A DNA stretch of 19,458 nt, from positions 1 to 19,458 of the forward strand of contig JAICQW010000011.1 in the NCBI GenBank assembly GCA_025937665.1. The letters run 5' to 3'. The stretch is from Nitrososphaeraceae archaeon. GTDB taxonomy: Archaea > Thermoproteota > Nitrososphaeria > Nitrososphaerales > Nitrososphaeraceae. Every line of letters begins with the position of its first letter. Position 1 is the first letter of the stretch. Below are positions 6,905 to 13,847 of the stretch, piece by piece. The position numbers and the translations under genes are program-made. The notes under the pieces are model-generated. The model searched no databases and was not told where the DNA came from. It saw only the letters and a list, made by a program, of their open reading frames with translations.

Positions 6905-6950
6905 GTTTATAACATCAGATGTAACCAAGATCGATAATGCTGTGGTTACA
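6905..6950 (-). promoter_or_regulatory. cdvB promoter with upstream inverted repeat
   Basis: On the minus strand TATAAAC (6911-6905) lies 30-36 nt before the cdvB ATG. Immediately upstream is a perfect inverted repeat, TGTAACCA (6920-6927) and TGGTTACA (6943-6950), with a 15-nt spacer, so arm centres are about two helical turns apart, as expected for a dimeric winged-helix regulator. It is also just past the stop of the gene at 6979-7239, so it could instead belong to that gene's 3' end. Confidence 0.5.
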
Positions 6951-6978
6951 AATCAAAAGCTCAGTGGGAGATATTACC

Positions 6979-7239
6979 TCATTTTTTTGATTTGTCAAAC
7001 ATGTGTAATAGTTGCTTCACTGCTCCGTCCATGTCTTCTTCTTGCACTTCAGGAGATAGGCCATTCTTTAAGAGATTGTTTATTGTAGTGGATATCTCAG
7101 AACTTATTTCGTCAAAACTATCAACATCGTTAAATCCTTGTTGATATAGTCTATTTAGCTTCATCGCGTACATCCTGGTTTGATCATTTATTGTGACTTT
7201 GTACACATTGTCATTTACTTTAATTTCCTCATTAGCCAT
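6979..7239 (-). CDS. Small acidic conserved-looking protein next to cdvB
   Basis: An 86-residue protein from the ATG at 7239; a TTG four codons upstream (7251) would give 90 residues. The sequence MANEEIKVNDNVYKVTI suggests a short beta start, followed by helices (DQTRMYAMKLNRLYQQGF, SFDEISSEISTTINNLLKNG) and a lysine-ended tail (DKSKK). It has no cysteines, signal peptide or membrane segment. I do not recognise the family. It reads in the same direction as cdvB, 103 bp upstream of it, but cdvB has its own TATA box, so co-transcription is uncertain. Repeated ATCCTCTAAG boxes lie before it. Confidence 0.65.
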   Translation of the reverse strand: MANEEIKVNDNVYKVTINDQTRMYAMKLNRLYQQGFNDVDSFDEISSEISTTINNLLKNGLSPEVQEEDMDGAVKQLLHMFDKSKK

Positions 7240-7265
7240 GGTTTTAATCAATGAAAATGACCATG

Positions 7266-7302
7266 ATCCTCTAAGAAAAATGTTTTGGTATTATCCTCTA
7301 AG
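7266..7302. repeat. Two direct copies of ATCCTCTAAG upstream of the small acidic gene
   Basis: ATCCTCTAAG occurs at 7266-7275 and 7293-7302, 27 bp apart start to start, within the 60 bp before the minus-strand gene at 7239. On the transcribed strand it reads CTTAGAGGAT. The spacing and position are those of a tandem regulator site, but no other copies were noticed in the window. Confidence 0.45.
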
Positions 7303-7401
7303 CAAATTCATTACACAACTGTAACTCCAAAATGGCAATCTTGATTAGAGCGCATCTTATATGTAGCGTAGATTCTGATAATCTATCGAGCAAGTTCAAA
7401 C

Positions 7402-7719
7402 CTAATCGGAAAGTATTGCTTTAAGTCTTTTTACCATTTTTTCACCTTCAACTGTCAGTGAGTAGTATCTGACCGCCATCGGCCTTGTTTTTGAAGTGGT
7501 CATTAAGCCGTATTCACTGGCGACTAGCCCAGCTCTTTCTAATTTAGACAGGTGAAAGGAAATAATCTTTCTATCTACATTTATTATTTCTTCTAACTTG
7601 CTTGCATACAACTTTTGAGATTCAAGTTGAGTAAGGATGTTTGATCTAGTTGGATGCGTGGCCAAATATATTGTCTCATTGATATCATTAATTTTTTCTT
7701 TGACCTTTTTTTTGTCCAA
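7402..7719 (-). CDS. ArsR-type winged-helix transcription regulator
   Basis: A 105-residue cytoplasmic DNA-binding protein. ATHPTRSNILTQLESQKLYASKLEEIINVDRKIISFHLSKLERAGLVASEYG is the classic first-helix, turn, recognition-helix and wing of the ArsR/MarR-like fold (about residues 20-72), followed by SKTRPMAVRYYSLTVEGEKMVKRL. No metal-binding cysteines are present, so it is not a metal sensor of the usual ArsR sort; ligand and targets are unknown. The start is a TTG at 7719, the only sensible start in frame. It begins at the edge of a perfect inverted repeat that also covers the promoter, which suggests self-repression. No operon partner is evident; the next gene in its direction is 162 bp away. 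Confidence 0.85.
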   Translation of the reverse strand: MDKKKVKEKINDINETIYLATHPTRSNILTQLESQKLYASKLEEIINVDRKIISFHLSKLERAGLVASEYGLMTTSKTRPMAVRYYSLTVEGEKMVKRLKAILSD

Positions 7720-7745
7720 TATAGGGTAATAATATATCCCTATAT
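7719..7745. promoter_or_regulatory. Inverted-repeat operator over the regulator's promoter and start
   Basis: ATATAGGG (7719-7726) and CCCTATAT (7738-7745) are perfect reverse complements with an 11-bp spacer. On the minus strand the TATA-like run at about 7741-7752 sits 22-33 nt before the TTG at 7719, so the transcript is probably leaderless and a dimer bound here would cover the TATA box and start site. Confidence 0.6.
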
Positions 7746-7951
7746 ATATTATTTTTTTCTAATAACTACATATTTTTCTTACAATATAATAATCATTGCT
7801 ATAGTATTTATTATCTCTAGCACCAAGTTCATATCCGTCAATAAATTAGAAAAAAAAGAAAAAATTTTATTTACGTTACTAATCTTGAATATACATGTCC
7901 CTTGGATAATCAAATATGGTAGTTTACGGAAAGCCGATTTTTATAAAATAA

Positions 7952-8026
7952 AGGTCATGATGGGATTTGAACCCACGGCCTAAGGTTTACAAAACCTTCG
8001 CTCTAACCAGGCTGAGCTACATGACC
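7952..8026 (-). tRNA. tRNA-Thr (anticodon TGT), no intron
   Basis: On the minus strand the acceptor GGTCATG pairs with CATGACC, the D-stem is GCTC/GAGC, the anticodon stem AAGGT/ACCTT encloses TTTGTAA (anticodon TGT), and the T-arm is GTGGG-TTCAAAT-CCCAT with a G-T closing pair. It is 75 nt, the discriminator is T as in archaeal tRNA-Thr, and CCA is not encoded. A TATA-like TTTTAATTATG lies about 30-40 nt upstream. Confidence 0.95.
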
Positions 8027-8272
8027 GCCGACAAAGTTAAATTTTTTTTGTCGCATAATTAAAAGTTTGTTGGCAATACAGTCCATTTAACTTTAGAATT
8101 TTTTAATTAAAGGAATATTTATGTACTCATAACTTTCATCGGTATAGACGATTTATGATTCTATATTTGATTCTGATAAATTAGACAGTCAATTGAGGTT
8201 TTTGGATTGGATATTTTATCAAGTATGTGTTAACGGATAGAACGATATGAGTTAAAAAAGTTAAGGGATTAA

Positions 8273-8890
8273 TTATTCCTCATTCCCTTCAGCATCAGCA
8301 GCTTCTGATTCCTCTGCCTCTTCCTCAGAATTTCCCTCACCATTCTCCTCTATCGGATTGGGACTTTCAGTCATATCCTGAGTTTCAGTTGATGTACTTT
8401 TAGCATAGATTAGTCCACCCAACTCTCCGTCCGGATGTCCACTTGTAATAATATTGACATATGTCTGATTAGCGCTCATTGCGGATTGAAGATCTGAAAG
8501 ACTTTTTCCTTCCATTGAACCTGTAAAGTCAGAAGCAGTGAAGTTCCCTTTAATTGAAATTCCATCCGACCTTTCAGACTTATCGCCTGTATTTAACAAA
8601 TCGACCACCGCTTCTCCATTTTGTCCGATTTGTCCCATGATTATTTGAGCACCTGAAACATCTGTTATTCCCGTTATATTGATCTTGGAGCTAATAGCGT
8701 CATCTTTTAACTTGAAATTGGCTACACCCTCCGCTGGGGAATCAACAGGTGGAACCAAGTTATCTGCGTCAAGTTTCGCTCTAAATTTATTTTGTGCATA
8801 GACGAAATTCGAGTATGTGGCTGAGACGAGTAGCATTGTTAATAGCGCACCAATTATGATGGCTAAGTGTAGTGTTCTATCGTTTTGCAT
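8273..8890 (-). CDS. Secreted or membrane-anchored CHRD-domain protein
   Basis: A 205-residue exported protein. The N-terminus MQNDRTLHLAIIIGALL and following hydrophobic residues to VYAQ (about 1-33) form a signal peptide or anchor. A CHRD domain follows (about 34-150): FRAKLDADNLVPPVDSPAEGVANFKL at its start and SGHPDGELGGLIYA at its end are the family's hallmarks. The tail (about 155-205) is a very acidic Glu/Ser/Ala run, perhaps unstructured outside the cell. CHRD domains are common in thaumarchaeal secretomes; their function there is not established. The start at 8890 is preferred over the ATG at 8914 because the TATA box overlaps the latter. Confidence 0.85.
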   Translation of the reverse strand: MQNDRTLHLAIIIGALLTMLLVSATYSNFVYAQNKFRAKLDADNLVPPVDSPAEGVANFKLKDDAISSKINITGITDVSGAQIIMGQIGQNGEAVVDLLNTGDKSERSDGISIKGNFTASDFTGSMEGKSLSDLQSAMSANQTYVNIITSGHPDGELGGLIYAKSTSTETQDMTESPNPIEENGEGNSEEEAEESEAADAEGNEE

Positions 8891-8912
8891 GAGGAAATTG
8901 CTAACACACTGC

Positions 8913-8922
8913 ATATAAATAT
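8913..8922 (-). promoter_or_regulatory. TATA box of the CHRD gene
   Basis: ATATTTATAT on the minus strand overlaps the ATG at 8914 and lies 23-32 nt before the ATG at 8890. It therefore predicts transcription starting near 8893 and a leaderless message with translation from 8890. Confidence 0.55.
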
Positions 8923-9171
8923 TGGTGCGGATCTGATAAATCTGCCTGCCAATTTTTTTATTATTTAATGTATTGAACTAAATTGATGGGCGCTTCAGTA
9001 TACAATGCACCACCCAATGCCATTCTAACAAATGAATTCAAGATAGGCGTAGTGCGACCTATCAAATTTTAATTTAAAATTTCTAGTACGAGTATCTAAT
9101 TGTGGTAAGTAACATGATTGTAAATCAAAAAGATTCATTTCTATCTATAGTATGTTGGCTTATATCGATCA
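8923..9171. other. Gap with a hairpin and an AT palindrome, possible small RNA
   Basis: No coding frame is convincing. A TATA-like TTATTTAATG (about 8959-8968) precedes a stretch with TGGG...CCCA pairing (about 8986-9017) and a firm hairpin: GATAGG-CG (9042-9049), loop TAGTG, CG-A-CCTATC (9055-9063). It is followed at once by the 19-bp inverted repeat AAATTTTAATTTAAAATTT (9064-9082). Together these could bound a plus-strand RNA of roughly 80-90 nt, but no known RNA family is recognised. Confidence 0.3.
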
Positions 9172-9335
9172 GTGAATACCAGTAGGACAGTATTTATATT
9201 AATCTCAAGTGTGTCTTTTGTATTAGTAACAACATAAGGAATAGCAATTAATTACTTCAAATACTCGGCTGAGGGATCTAACTCTGGGAACGGAATAGGA
9301 ATTTCTCCCCCCTGATATTAATATAGAGACTGATA
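9172..9335 (+). pseudogene. Decayed N-terminal part of the following secreted-type gene
   Basis: From a GTG at 9172 the frame reads VNTSRTVFILISSVSFVL, a typical signal-peptide pattern, then VTT, a TAA stop, GIAINYFKYSAEG, a Ser/Gly/Asn-rich stretch and ISPP, ending in TGA directly after a run of six Cs (9307-9312). One frame over, the reading continues PDINIETDSDQQCD before another stop. The open frame used by the downstream gene is a third phase. The picture is of one original coding sequence broken by a stop and two shifts, either in the genome or through sequencing error in the C-run. Confidence 0.45.
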
Positions 9336-10007
9336 GTGATCAACAATGCGACTGATTTGCCAGACGTTATTGGCGGTCAGGGAGACTGTGAAGGAAGTAA
9401 TGAAACGGCTAATGGTTTAACTGGTAATTTATTGAGTAGTGAACCTTCTGAAAGTAGTAACGAAACTGGCGACGGTGAATCTGATGACGGCAAAAATAGT
9501 GATTTGGATGTAAATATCAACAATAACATCGAAATTAAACAAAGATTGGATTTGATAATCTCGGTAGAAGAAGGAGAAGCACCAATTCCTAAAGCAGACC
9601 AAGATAGGATAGAATCTAAAGATAAGGTTATTGTTACTGAACGTAAAGGAATAACAGGCCCAGATTGTAGATCAGGGAACGTTCTTGATGGTGCCTCAAA
9701 TGCAAAAGACCTGAGAGTCTTGGCGGAATGTCAAGATGCAACAGGTACTGTAATGCATACTAAAAAGATGGATGATGGGGATTACAAATTTTTCTTGAAG
9801 GTAGATGAACAATTCAAGTTCCTTGTTAATGCAAAGAACGATGAAAAAACGGACGGATTTCTAGTTGTAGAAATAGTACCTCCACATCAGGATGGCATGT
9901 ATCTTCCCAAGGACGGGGAGCGTGTGCATGTGTGGGGCGCACGGGTAACTGATAAACCAAAAGGATGGCACGAAATACATCCTCCTTGGAAAGTGGTTAA
10001 TCAGTAG
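9336..10007 (+). CDS. Secreted-type protein, remaining open frame
   Basis: The open frame runs 223 residues from a GTG at 9336, with a stop only 12 bp upstream in frame. Residues 1-60 are low-complexity Gly/Ser/Asn/Asp, as in extracellular linkers. The C-terminal domain (about 110-223) holds DATGTVMHTKKMDDGDYKFFL, GFLVVEIVPPHQ, VHVWGARVTDKPKGWHEIHPPW; I associate this pattern (EIVP..., then a final WxEIHPxW) with small extracellular OB-like beta domains of unknown role. An exported protein would be expected to have a signal peptide; this frame has none, but one is visible upstream in another phase. So the gene is probably broken, or its true start needs re-reading of the sequence. Confidence 0.6.
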   Translation: MINNATDLPDVIGGQGDCEGSNETANGLTGNLLSSEPSESSNETGDGESDDGKNSDLDVNINNNIEIKQRLDLIISVEEGEAPIPKADQDRIESKDKVIVTERKGITGPDCRSGNVLDGASNAKDLRVLAECQDATGTVMHTKKMDDGDYKFFLKVDEQFKFLVNAKNDEKTDGFLVVEIVPPHQDGMYLPKDGERVHVWGARVTDKPKGWHEIHPPWKVVNQ

Positions 10008-10315
10008 TCTGCAAACACCCTATCTACCGGGGATATCTTTTATTCAGGAACGCAGTTCCATCAGATCTAATATTTTTATAATTTGTTGCTCATATGTAAA
10101 TAACGCACACGAACACATAACATCATCATATTTCGCCGGTGGGGATTCATAGAATTACTAGTCCCAACCCATCGGTGTTGTGTAAGTCATCATCCAGGCA
10201 TGAGTTTACTTAACCATCATTATTATTGTCTGAAGGTCACATTACTAGAATGACCGCCACCATAATATTACAATAAGAAATTTATTCCAATACTTCGATC
10301 AATAATCTAGAAAAC
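10008..10315. other. 308-bp gap upstream of purS with two hairpins
   Basis: The first hairpin pairs CGCCGGTGGG (10134-10143) with CCCATCGGTG (10168-10177): 10 pairs, two of them wobble, with a 24-nt loop. The second pairs GGTCA (10235-10239) with TGACC (10251-10255). ATTACTAG occurs in both loops (10154-10161 and 10241-10248). TATA-like runs near 10070-10082 could drive a separate transcript. Neither hairpin is followed by a T-run, so they are not simple terminators. The remainder is AT-rich with nothing recognised. Confidence 0.45.
10278..10287 (+). promoter_or_regulatory. TATA box of purS
   Basis: AAATTTATTC lies about 29-38 nt before the ATG at 10316, predicting a transcription start near 10307 and a leader of less than 10 nt. 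The hairpins at 10134-10255 would then lie outside the purS message. Confidence 0.45.
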
Positions 10316-10582
10316 ATGGCAAAATTTCTTGTTGTGGTCACCATAGAAAACAAAGAACAAGTAGGAGATCCGGAAGGAGAAACTATAAAGAAGGATCTCA
10401 TTCTTAGAAGTGGATATTCAAAAGTTGAATCAGTTAAATCTGTCAAATGCTACAATATTGTAATCAATACCAACTCAGAAGAAGAAGCGAAGAAGGATGT
10501 AACTAAATTGTGTGAGGAACTCAGAATTTACAATCCAGTCGTAAGCAACTGTACAATTGGACCAATTCACATAATCAGCTAG
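10316..10582 (+). CDS. purS: Phosphoribosylformylglycinamidine synthase subunit PurS
   Basis: An 88-residue protein that helps join the glutaminase PurQ to the synthetase PurL in the fourth step of purine synthesis (FGAR to FGAM). The pattern fits PurS throughout: a first strand AKFLVVVTIENKEQVGDPEGETIKKDLILRSGY, the central KVESVKSVKCYNIVINTNSEEEAKKDVTKLCEELRIYNPVVSNCTI, with the invariant-type D-P-x-G-E near residues 18-22 and the NPV motif near residue 73. Length is normal. The ATG is supported by the TATA box spacing. purQ and purL are not adjacent; the next gene, argS, converges from the other strand 46 bp away. Confidence 0.9.
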   Translation: MAKFLVVVTIENKEQVGDPEGETIKKDLILRSGYSKVESVKSVKCYNIVINTNSEEEAKKDVTKLCEELRIYNPVVSNCTIGPIHIIS

Positions 10583-10628
10583 TAAATAAGAACAATGTGT
10601 TATTGTTTAACAAACTAACTACCAATTG

Positions 10629-12539
10629 TCACATTCTCTCAAGAGGGATAATACCTACAAAGGAAATAAAGATTTTCAAGATTTTTCGTATAGCTTCAAC
10701 CAGTGAAATCCTAGCTTGAGATAGTTCAACATCGCTCTCTTTCAAAATTGGGAGTTTTTCGTAAAATAAGTTAAACATTGTGGCTAGCTCGTATGCATAT
10801 AGCGCAATGAGCTTTGGTTCCATATTTTTGATAGTATCCTCTATGGATAAAGCGTATTTTGAAAGATGCTTTATCAGACGATATTCAATTGGATCTGATA
10901 AGAGAGATGCATCCCCAGAAAATGAATTAATATTTGACTTCTCGATAAGACGGCAACATCTGGCATATGCATACTGTAAGTATGGACCGGAATTTCCGTC
11001 GAGACTCAATGAATCTATCATATCAAATTTTAATTCCTTATCTAAATCATTCTTGATTAAACTATATCTCATTGCAGAAATTGCTATTTCTTCTGAAGTC
11101 CTTTCAAGATCTTTTCCAGTAATATCTGGGTTTCGCTTGATTGTTTCTTCCCTAGCTTTTCTATATAGAGTATCAAGCACAAAGTCAGCGTCGACAAATA
11201 CTCCTTTTCGACCAGACATTTGTACTGACTTTTGATTCTCGGATTCCATACCCAAATCCTTTGCAGTTCTATTTGAAAGTAGGACTGGACCATACGCCAA
11301 ATGCATATACCTATTTGAGTTTGATTCAAATTTATTTAAAATTTCCTTGATTATTTTTTGTAATCTTGTTTGTCTATTGTCAATGACAGTGATAGAATCT
11401 TCAGCGGGGAAGAAGTTTAGTTGATTTGCTTCGTTCAGATCATCAGTTGTACTACTCCACAAAGTTGTATTGTCCCATTGTTTCAAGAATACTTGATATC
11501 TGAATTGGTCTTCAAGCGTTCCTACCTTTAGTAATGCATAAGGGATATCCTTAGCAATATAAGTTGCAGTTCCATCACTTCTTACTATAATTTTGATTCC
11601 TTCTACATCAGAACCAAAGACCCAGCATCCAGCATTTTCACCTTCAGTTTCCTTGATTATTATGTTTTCATTTCTCATTCGCTCAAATGTTTTTTCCCAT
11701 AACTTTGATATTATGATGTGCGATTCAAAATTCAATAAATCATAGCGAGCCTTCATTCTCCAACATGTCCTTAGCTGATCTTTTAGAACCTTCGATGTAA
11801 TTTCAGAGGCAAATGAGATTATTTCTGGATCACCTTGTTCTAACTTCTTCAACAATAACTTTCTTTTTTCAACCAACGTTGGATCCTTTTCATACAAATC
11901 ATTTACTTTCACATAGATCTCGTTACCGCAATATGTATCAAACTTGATATTATTGTTAGGTGGTGTTACTGGAAATTTTAGGAATAAGAACCCGACCAGA
12001 ATATCAGCAACTTGTAGTCCAGAATCATCCACATAGTTTAGAACTTTAACGTCGTGGTTGGTGTCTCTCAATATTCTGTATATGGTATCGCCTATCGCTA
12101 CGTTTCTCAAATGACCCACATGCAATGCTTTATTTGGATTGACACTGGTGTGCTCAATAATCACTTTTTTCCCTTTACCTATATCCACCCTTAAATTGTC
12201 ATTTTTCAAGATATGAGAAATTACCTCCTCGCCTATTAGGGCGAGATTTGCTTCAAAATTAATATATCCACTCTCATGTGCAACAACAGATGAAATGTAC
12301 GACTGCGAATTAGAATCTGTCTTACGGAATTGATGATATTGTTCAACCAGCATTGATGCTATCACGTGTGGCGATTTTTGTAATTGCTTTGTCAGCAAGA
12401 AAGCAACATTACAACTCAAGTCTCCAAACTCCTCTCTGGTAGGCTCTGTGAGATTAAATGTTTCATTCTTGATCTCCAGTTTTTTAAGTGAGAATTTCAC
12501 TGCCTCGTTGGCTTCACTGATAAATTTTTCAAAACTCAT
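10629..12539 (-). CDS. argS: Arginyl-tRNA synthetase
   Basis: A 636-residue class-I synthetase that charges tRNA-Arg in the cytoplasm. The N-terminal Add-1-type domain (about 1-115) includes EEFGDLSCNVAF; the Rossmann core opens with SVNPNKALHVGHLRN, carrying the HIGH-type HVGH at 140-143, and NYVDDSGLQ (168-176). MSGRKGVFV (441-449) stands in for the KMSKS loop. The C-terminal DALR anticodon-binding domain (about 515-636) has GPYLQYAYARCC at its border. Length and domain order are normal. The ATG lies 3 bp after the stop of the HAD phosphatase gene, so the two form an operon. A tRNA-Arg gene is 0.9 kb away. Confidence 0.97.
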   Translation of the reverse strand: MSFEKFISEANEAVKFSLKKLEIKNETFNLTEPTREEFGDLSCNVAFLLTKQLQKSPHVIASMLVEQYHQFRKTDSNSQSYISSVVAHESGYINFEANLALIGEEVISHILKNDNLRVDIGKGKKVIIEHTSVNPNKALHVGHLRNVAIGDTIYRILRDTNHDVKVLNYVDDSGLQVADILVGFLFLKFPVTPPNNNIKFDTYCGNEIYVKVNDLYEKDPTLVEKRKLLLKKLEQGDPEIISFASEITSKVLKDQLRTCWRMKARYDLLNFESHIIISKLWEKTFERMRNENIIIKETEGENAGCWVFGSDVEGIKIIVRSDGTATYIAKDIPYALLKVGTLEDQFRYQVFLKQWDNTTLWSSTTDDLNEANQLNFFPAEDSITVIDNRQTRLQKIIKEILNKFESNSNRYMHLAYGPVLLSNRTAKDLGMESENQKSVQMSGRKGVFVDADFVLDTLYRKAREETIKRNPDITGKDLERTSEEIAISAMRYSLIKNDLDKELKFDMIDSLSLDGNSGPYLQYAYARCCRLIEKSNINSFSGDASLLSDPIEYRLIKHLSKYALSIEDTIKNMEPKLIALYAYELATMFNLFYEKLPILKESDVELSQARISLVEAIRKILKIFISFVGIIPLERM

Positions 12540-12542
12540 TTT

Positions 12543-13250
12543 TTATCTCAAATAGTTTAAACTGACATAATCAATAGCGTCACACAATCCTACTCCTTCT
12601 TTACCATTTACAACATGATTTGCATGAACCTTAACTTCATCATCAGAATGACCTAATGCAATACTGAGCCCACAGTTTCTGAAAACAGGAATGTCAGTTT
12701 CACTATCTCCAATTGCTACTACTTCTTTTGGTTCAATTCTTAGGAACTCTAATGCAAGATTTAGACCTCTAGCCTTATTCACACCCATCTCATTGATATG
12801 AAATGCATATTTGCTATCTACTATATCCAATTTCAATCCCTTTTCTTTCAATATATTCTTGCCCTCCTCTATATCAAAGGTCCTTTGCAATACAACTTCA
12901 GATAACCTGGGAAATACTGGTTTGATGTCTACATTAGAGAGTGATTGTTTCAATATTTCATAACCCTTCAAACATAAATCCTTATTTCCAAGAATTGTAT
13001 GATCTGAAGGTCCATTAGAAACAACTCCTCCATTCTCTCCTACTGCCACCCTAGTTATGCCAAGGAAAACTGACAAAACATAGGCCTCCACTGAAGAACG
13101 ACCCGTAACAAAGAATACTCGATATCCAATCTTTTCAAGAAACCTCAATTTGGAAACCGCTGGCAGGTAGATCATTCCATTTCCATTTTCCGTTAAGGTA
13201 CCATCGATATCTACTGCAAATGCTTTGATCTTCAAGTCATTCCTCGACAA
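12543..13250 (-). CDS. HAD-family phosphatase, archaeal phosphoglycolate phosphatase type
   Basis: A 235-residue cytoplasmic phosphatase of the Cof-like/archaeal PGPase group. Motif I is FAVDIDGTLT with the nucleophile Asp14 and acid/base Asp16; motif II is the Thr in FFVTGRS (47-52); Lys159 in MGVNKARGL is motif III; IGDSETDIP (180-188) gives the Mg-binding Asp182 and Asp186. The cap between (about 85-150) fits the family. The usual substrate is 2-phosphoglycolate, though sugar phosphates are possible. The TTG at 13250 is the longest start; a second TTG at 13235 would give the more typical MKIKAFAVDIDG. A TATA-like CATATAG sits 3-9 nt before the first and 18-24 before the second, favouring 13235. 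It leads argS by 3 bp. Confidence 0.88.
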   Translation of the reverse strand: MSRNDLKIKAFAVDIDGTLTENGNGMIYLPAVSKLRFLEKIGYRVFFVTGRSSVEAYVLSVFLGITRVAVGENGGVVSNGPSDHTILGNKDLCLKGYEILKQSLSNVDIKPVFPRLSEVVLQRTFDIEEGKNILKEKGLKLDIVDSKYAFHINEMGVNKARGLNLALEFLRIEPKEVVAIGDSETDIPVFRNCGLSIALGHSDDEVKVHANHVVNGKEGVGLCDAIDYVSLNYLR

Positions 13251-13410
13251 GGGCTATATGGATTATTGTGTTGAGATTTGTCCATCATTAACTTTTCTAA
13301 ATCAACATGAGAAAACATCCTGACAATCGCAACATTCGAAAAGTGATTTGGAAGATCTCCGTGAAAAAATTCCATTTACGATTAAATATTTCTATATTTC
13401 AATATTCAAT

Positions 13411-13499
13411 GGGTCCGTGGCCCAGCCAGGATAGGGTGCTGATTTTCAAGCATAAGCCTCCGGAGCCAGAGTTCGTGGGATCGAAGCCCATCGGACCCG
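13411..13499 (+). tRNA. tRNA-Arg (anticodon CCG) with a 14-nt intron at position 29/30
   Basis: The acceptor GGGTCCG pairs with CGGACCC, the D-stem GCCC pairs with GGGT (one wobble), and the T-arm is GTGGG-ATCGAAG-CCCAT. The anticodon loop CTCCGGA (13458-13464) carries CCG. A continuous reading fails to form the anticodon stem; removing ATTTTCAAGCATAA (13442-13455) gives CTGGC pairing perfectly with GCCAG. The mature length is then 75 nt and the discriminator is G. The T-loop starts with A in place of the usual T (position 54). TTAAATATT (13382-13390) is a TATA box at proper distance. Confidence 0.9.
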
Positions 13500-13649
13500 T
13501 GTTTATAGTAGTCCTCTAAGTGGACTCAATCAATGTAATACTGACTTTAATCCCCCACAATACCAACTTGCCCAAAATTTTTGGAAATCTAATCTGTACT
13601 ACTAGTTTATATCTAATACCCGCCATACTATGATTAGAGAAGATTCTAA

Positions 13650-13847
13650 TTGTTAGAAAAAACCCTAAAAAGTATTGAACCCTTTACCTCAAACGTAGAA
13701 AAAAATTCAAGATTCTGTATAGGATGCGGAGAACCTGCGACAAAGTTAGTCAAATATAGTACTGAAGGAGCTATCATAATCGAGAAGTATTGTGAAAAAT
13801 GTGCCAATGCAATCGAAGCTAGTTCGTCACTTAAGGATAGAAGCTAA
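13650..13847 (+). CDS. Small zinc-ribbon protein
   Basis: A 65-residue protein with two CxxC knuckles: Cys23 and Cys26 (RFCIGCGEP) and Cys48 and Cys51 (KYCEKCANA), a likely one-zinc ribbon. The N-terminus is short and polar; the tail is Ser-rich (EASSSLKDRS). No enzymatic motif is seen and the family is not recognised; such proteins in archaea are often nucleic-acid or protein-binding. The start is a TTG at 13650. A TATA-like TTTATATC at about 13606-13613 predicts transcription starting near 13635, consistent with that start. It stands alone on the plus strand after tRNA-Arg. Confidence 0.7.
   Translation: MLEKTLKSIEPFTSNVEKNSRFCIGCGEPATKLVKYSTEGAIIIEKYCEKCANAIEASSSLKDRS

Noticed and set aside
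6905..6950. BirA biotin operator
   Set aside because: The arms resemble a biotin operator only loosely, and the repeat is at cdvB; nothing similar was found before bioA or bioB.
6903..7088. Plus-strand open frame of 61 codons
   Set aside because: It overlaps the small acidic gene on the other strand and the cdvB promoter, and no family is recognisable.
7654..7983. Plus-strand open frame of 109 codons
   Set aside because: It runs across the regulator's promoter and into tRNA-Thr, is compositionally AT-driven (Ile, Phe, Tyr, Asn), and has no recognisable motif.
13307..13519. Plus-strand open frame of 70 codons
   Set aside because: It contains the whole tRNA-Arg gene, whose structure is unambiguous.
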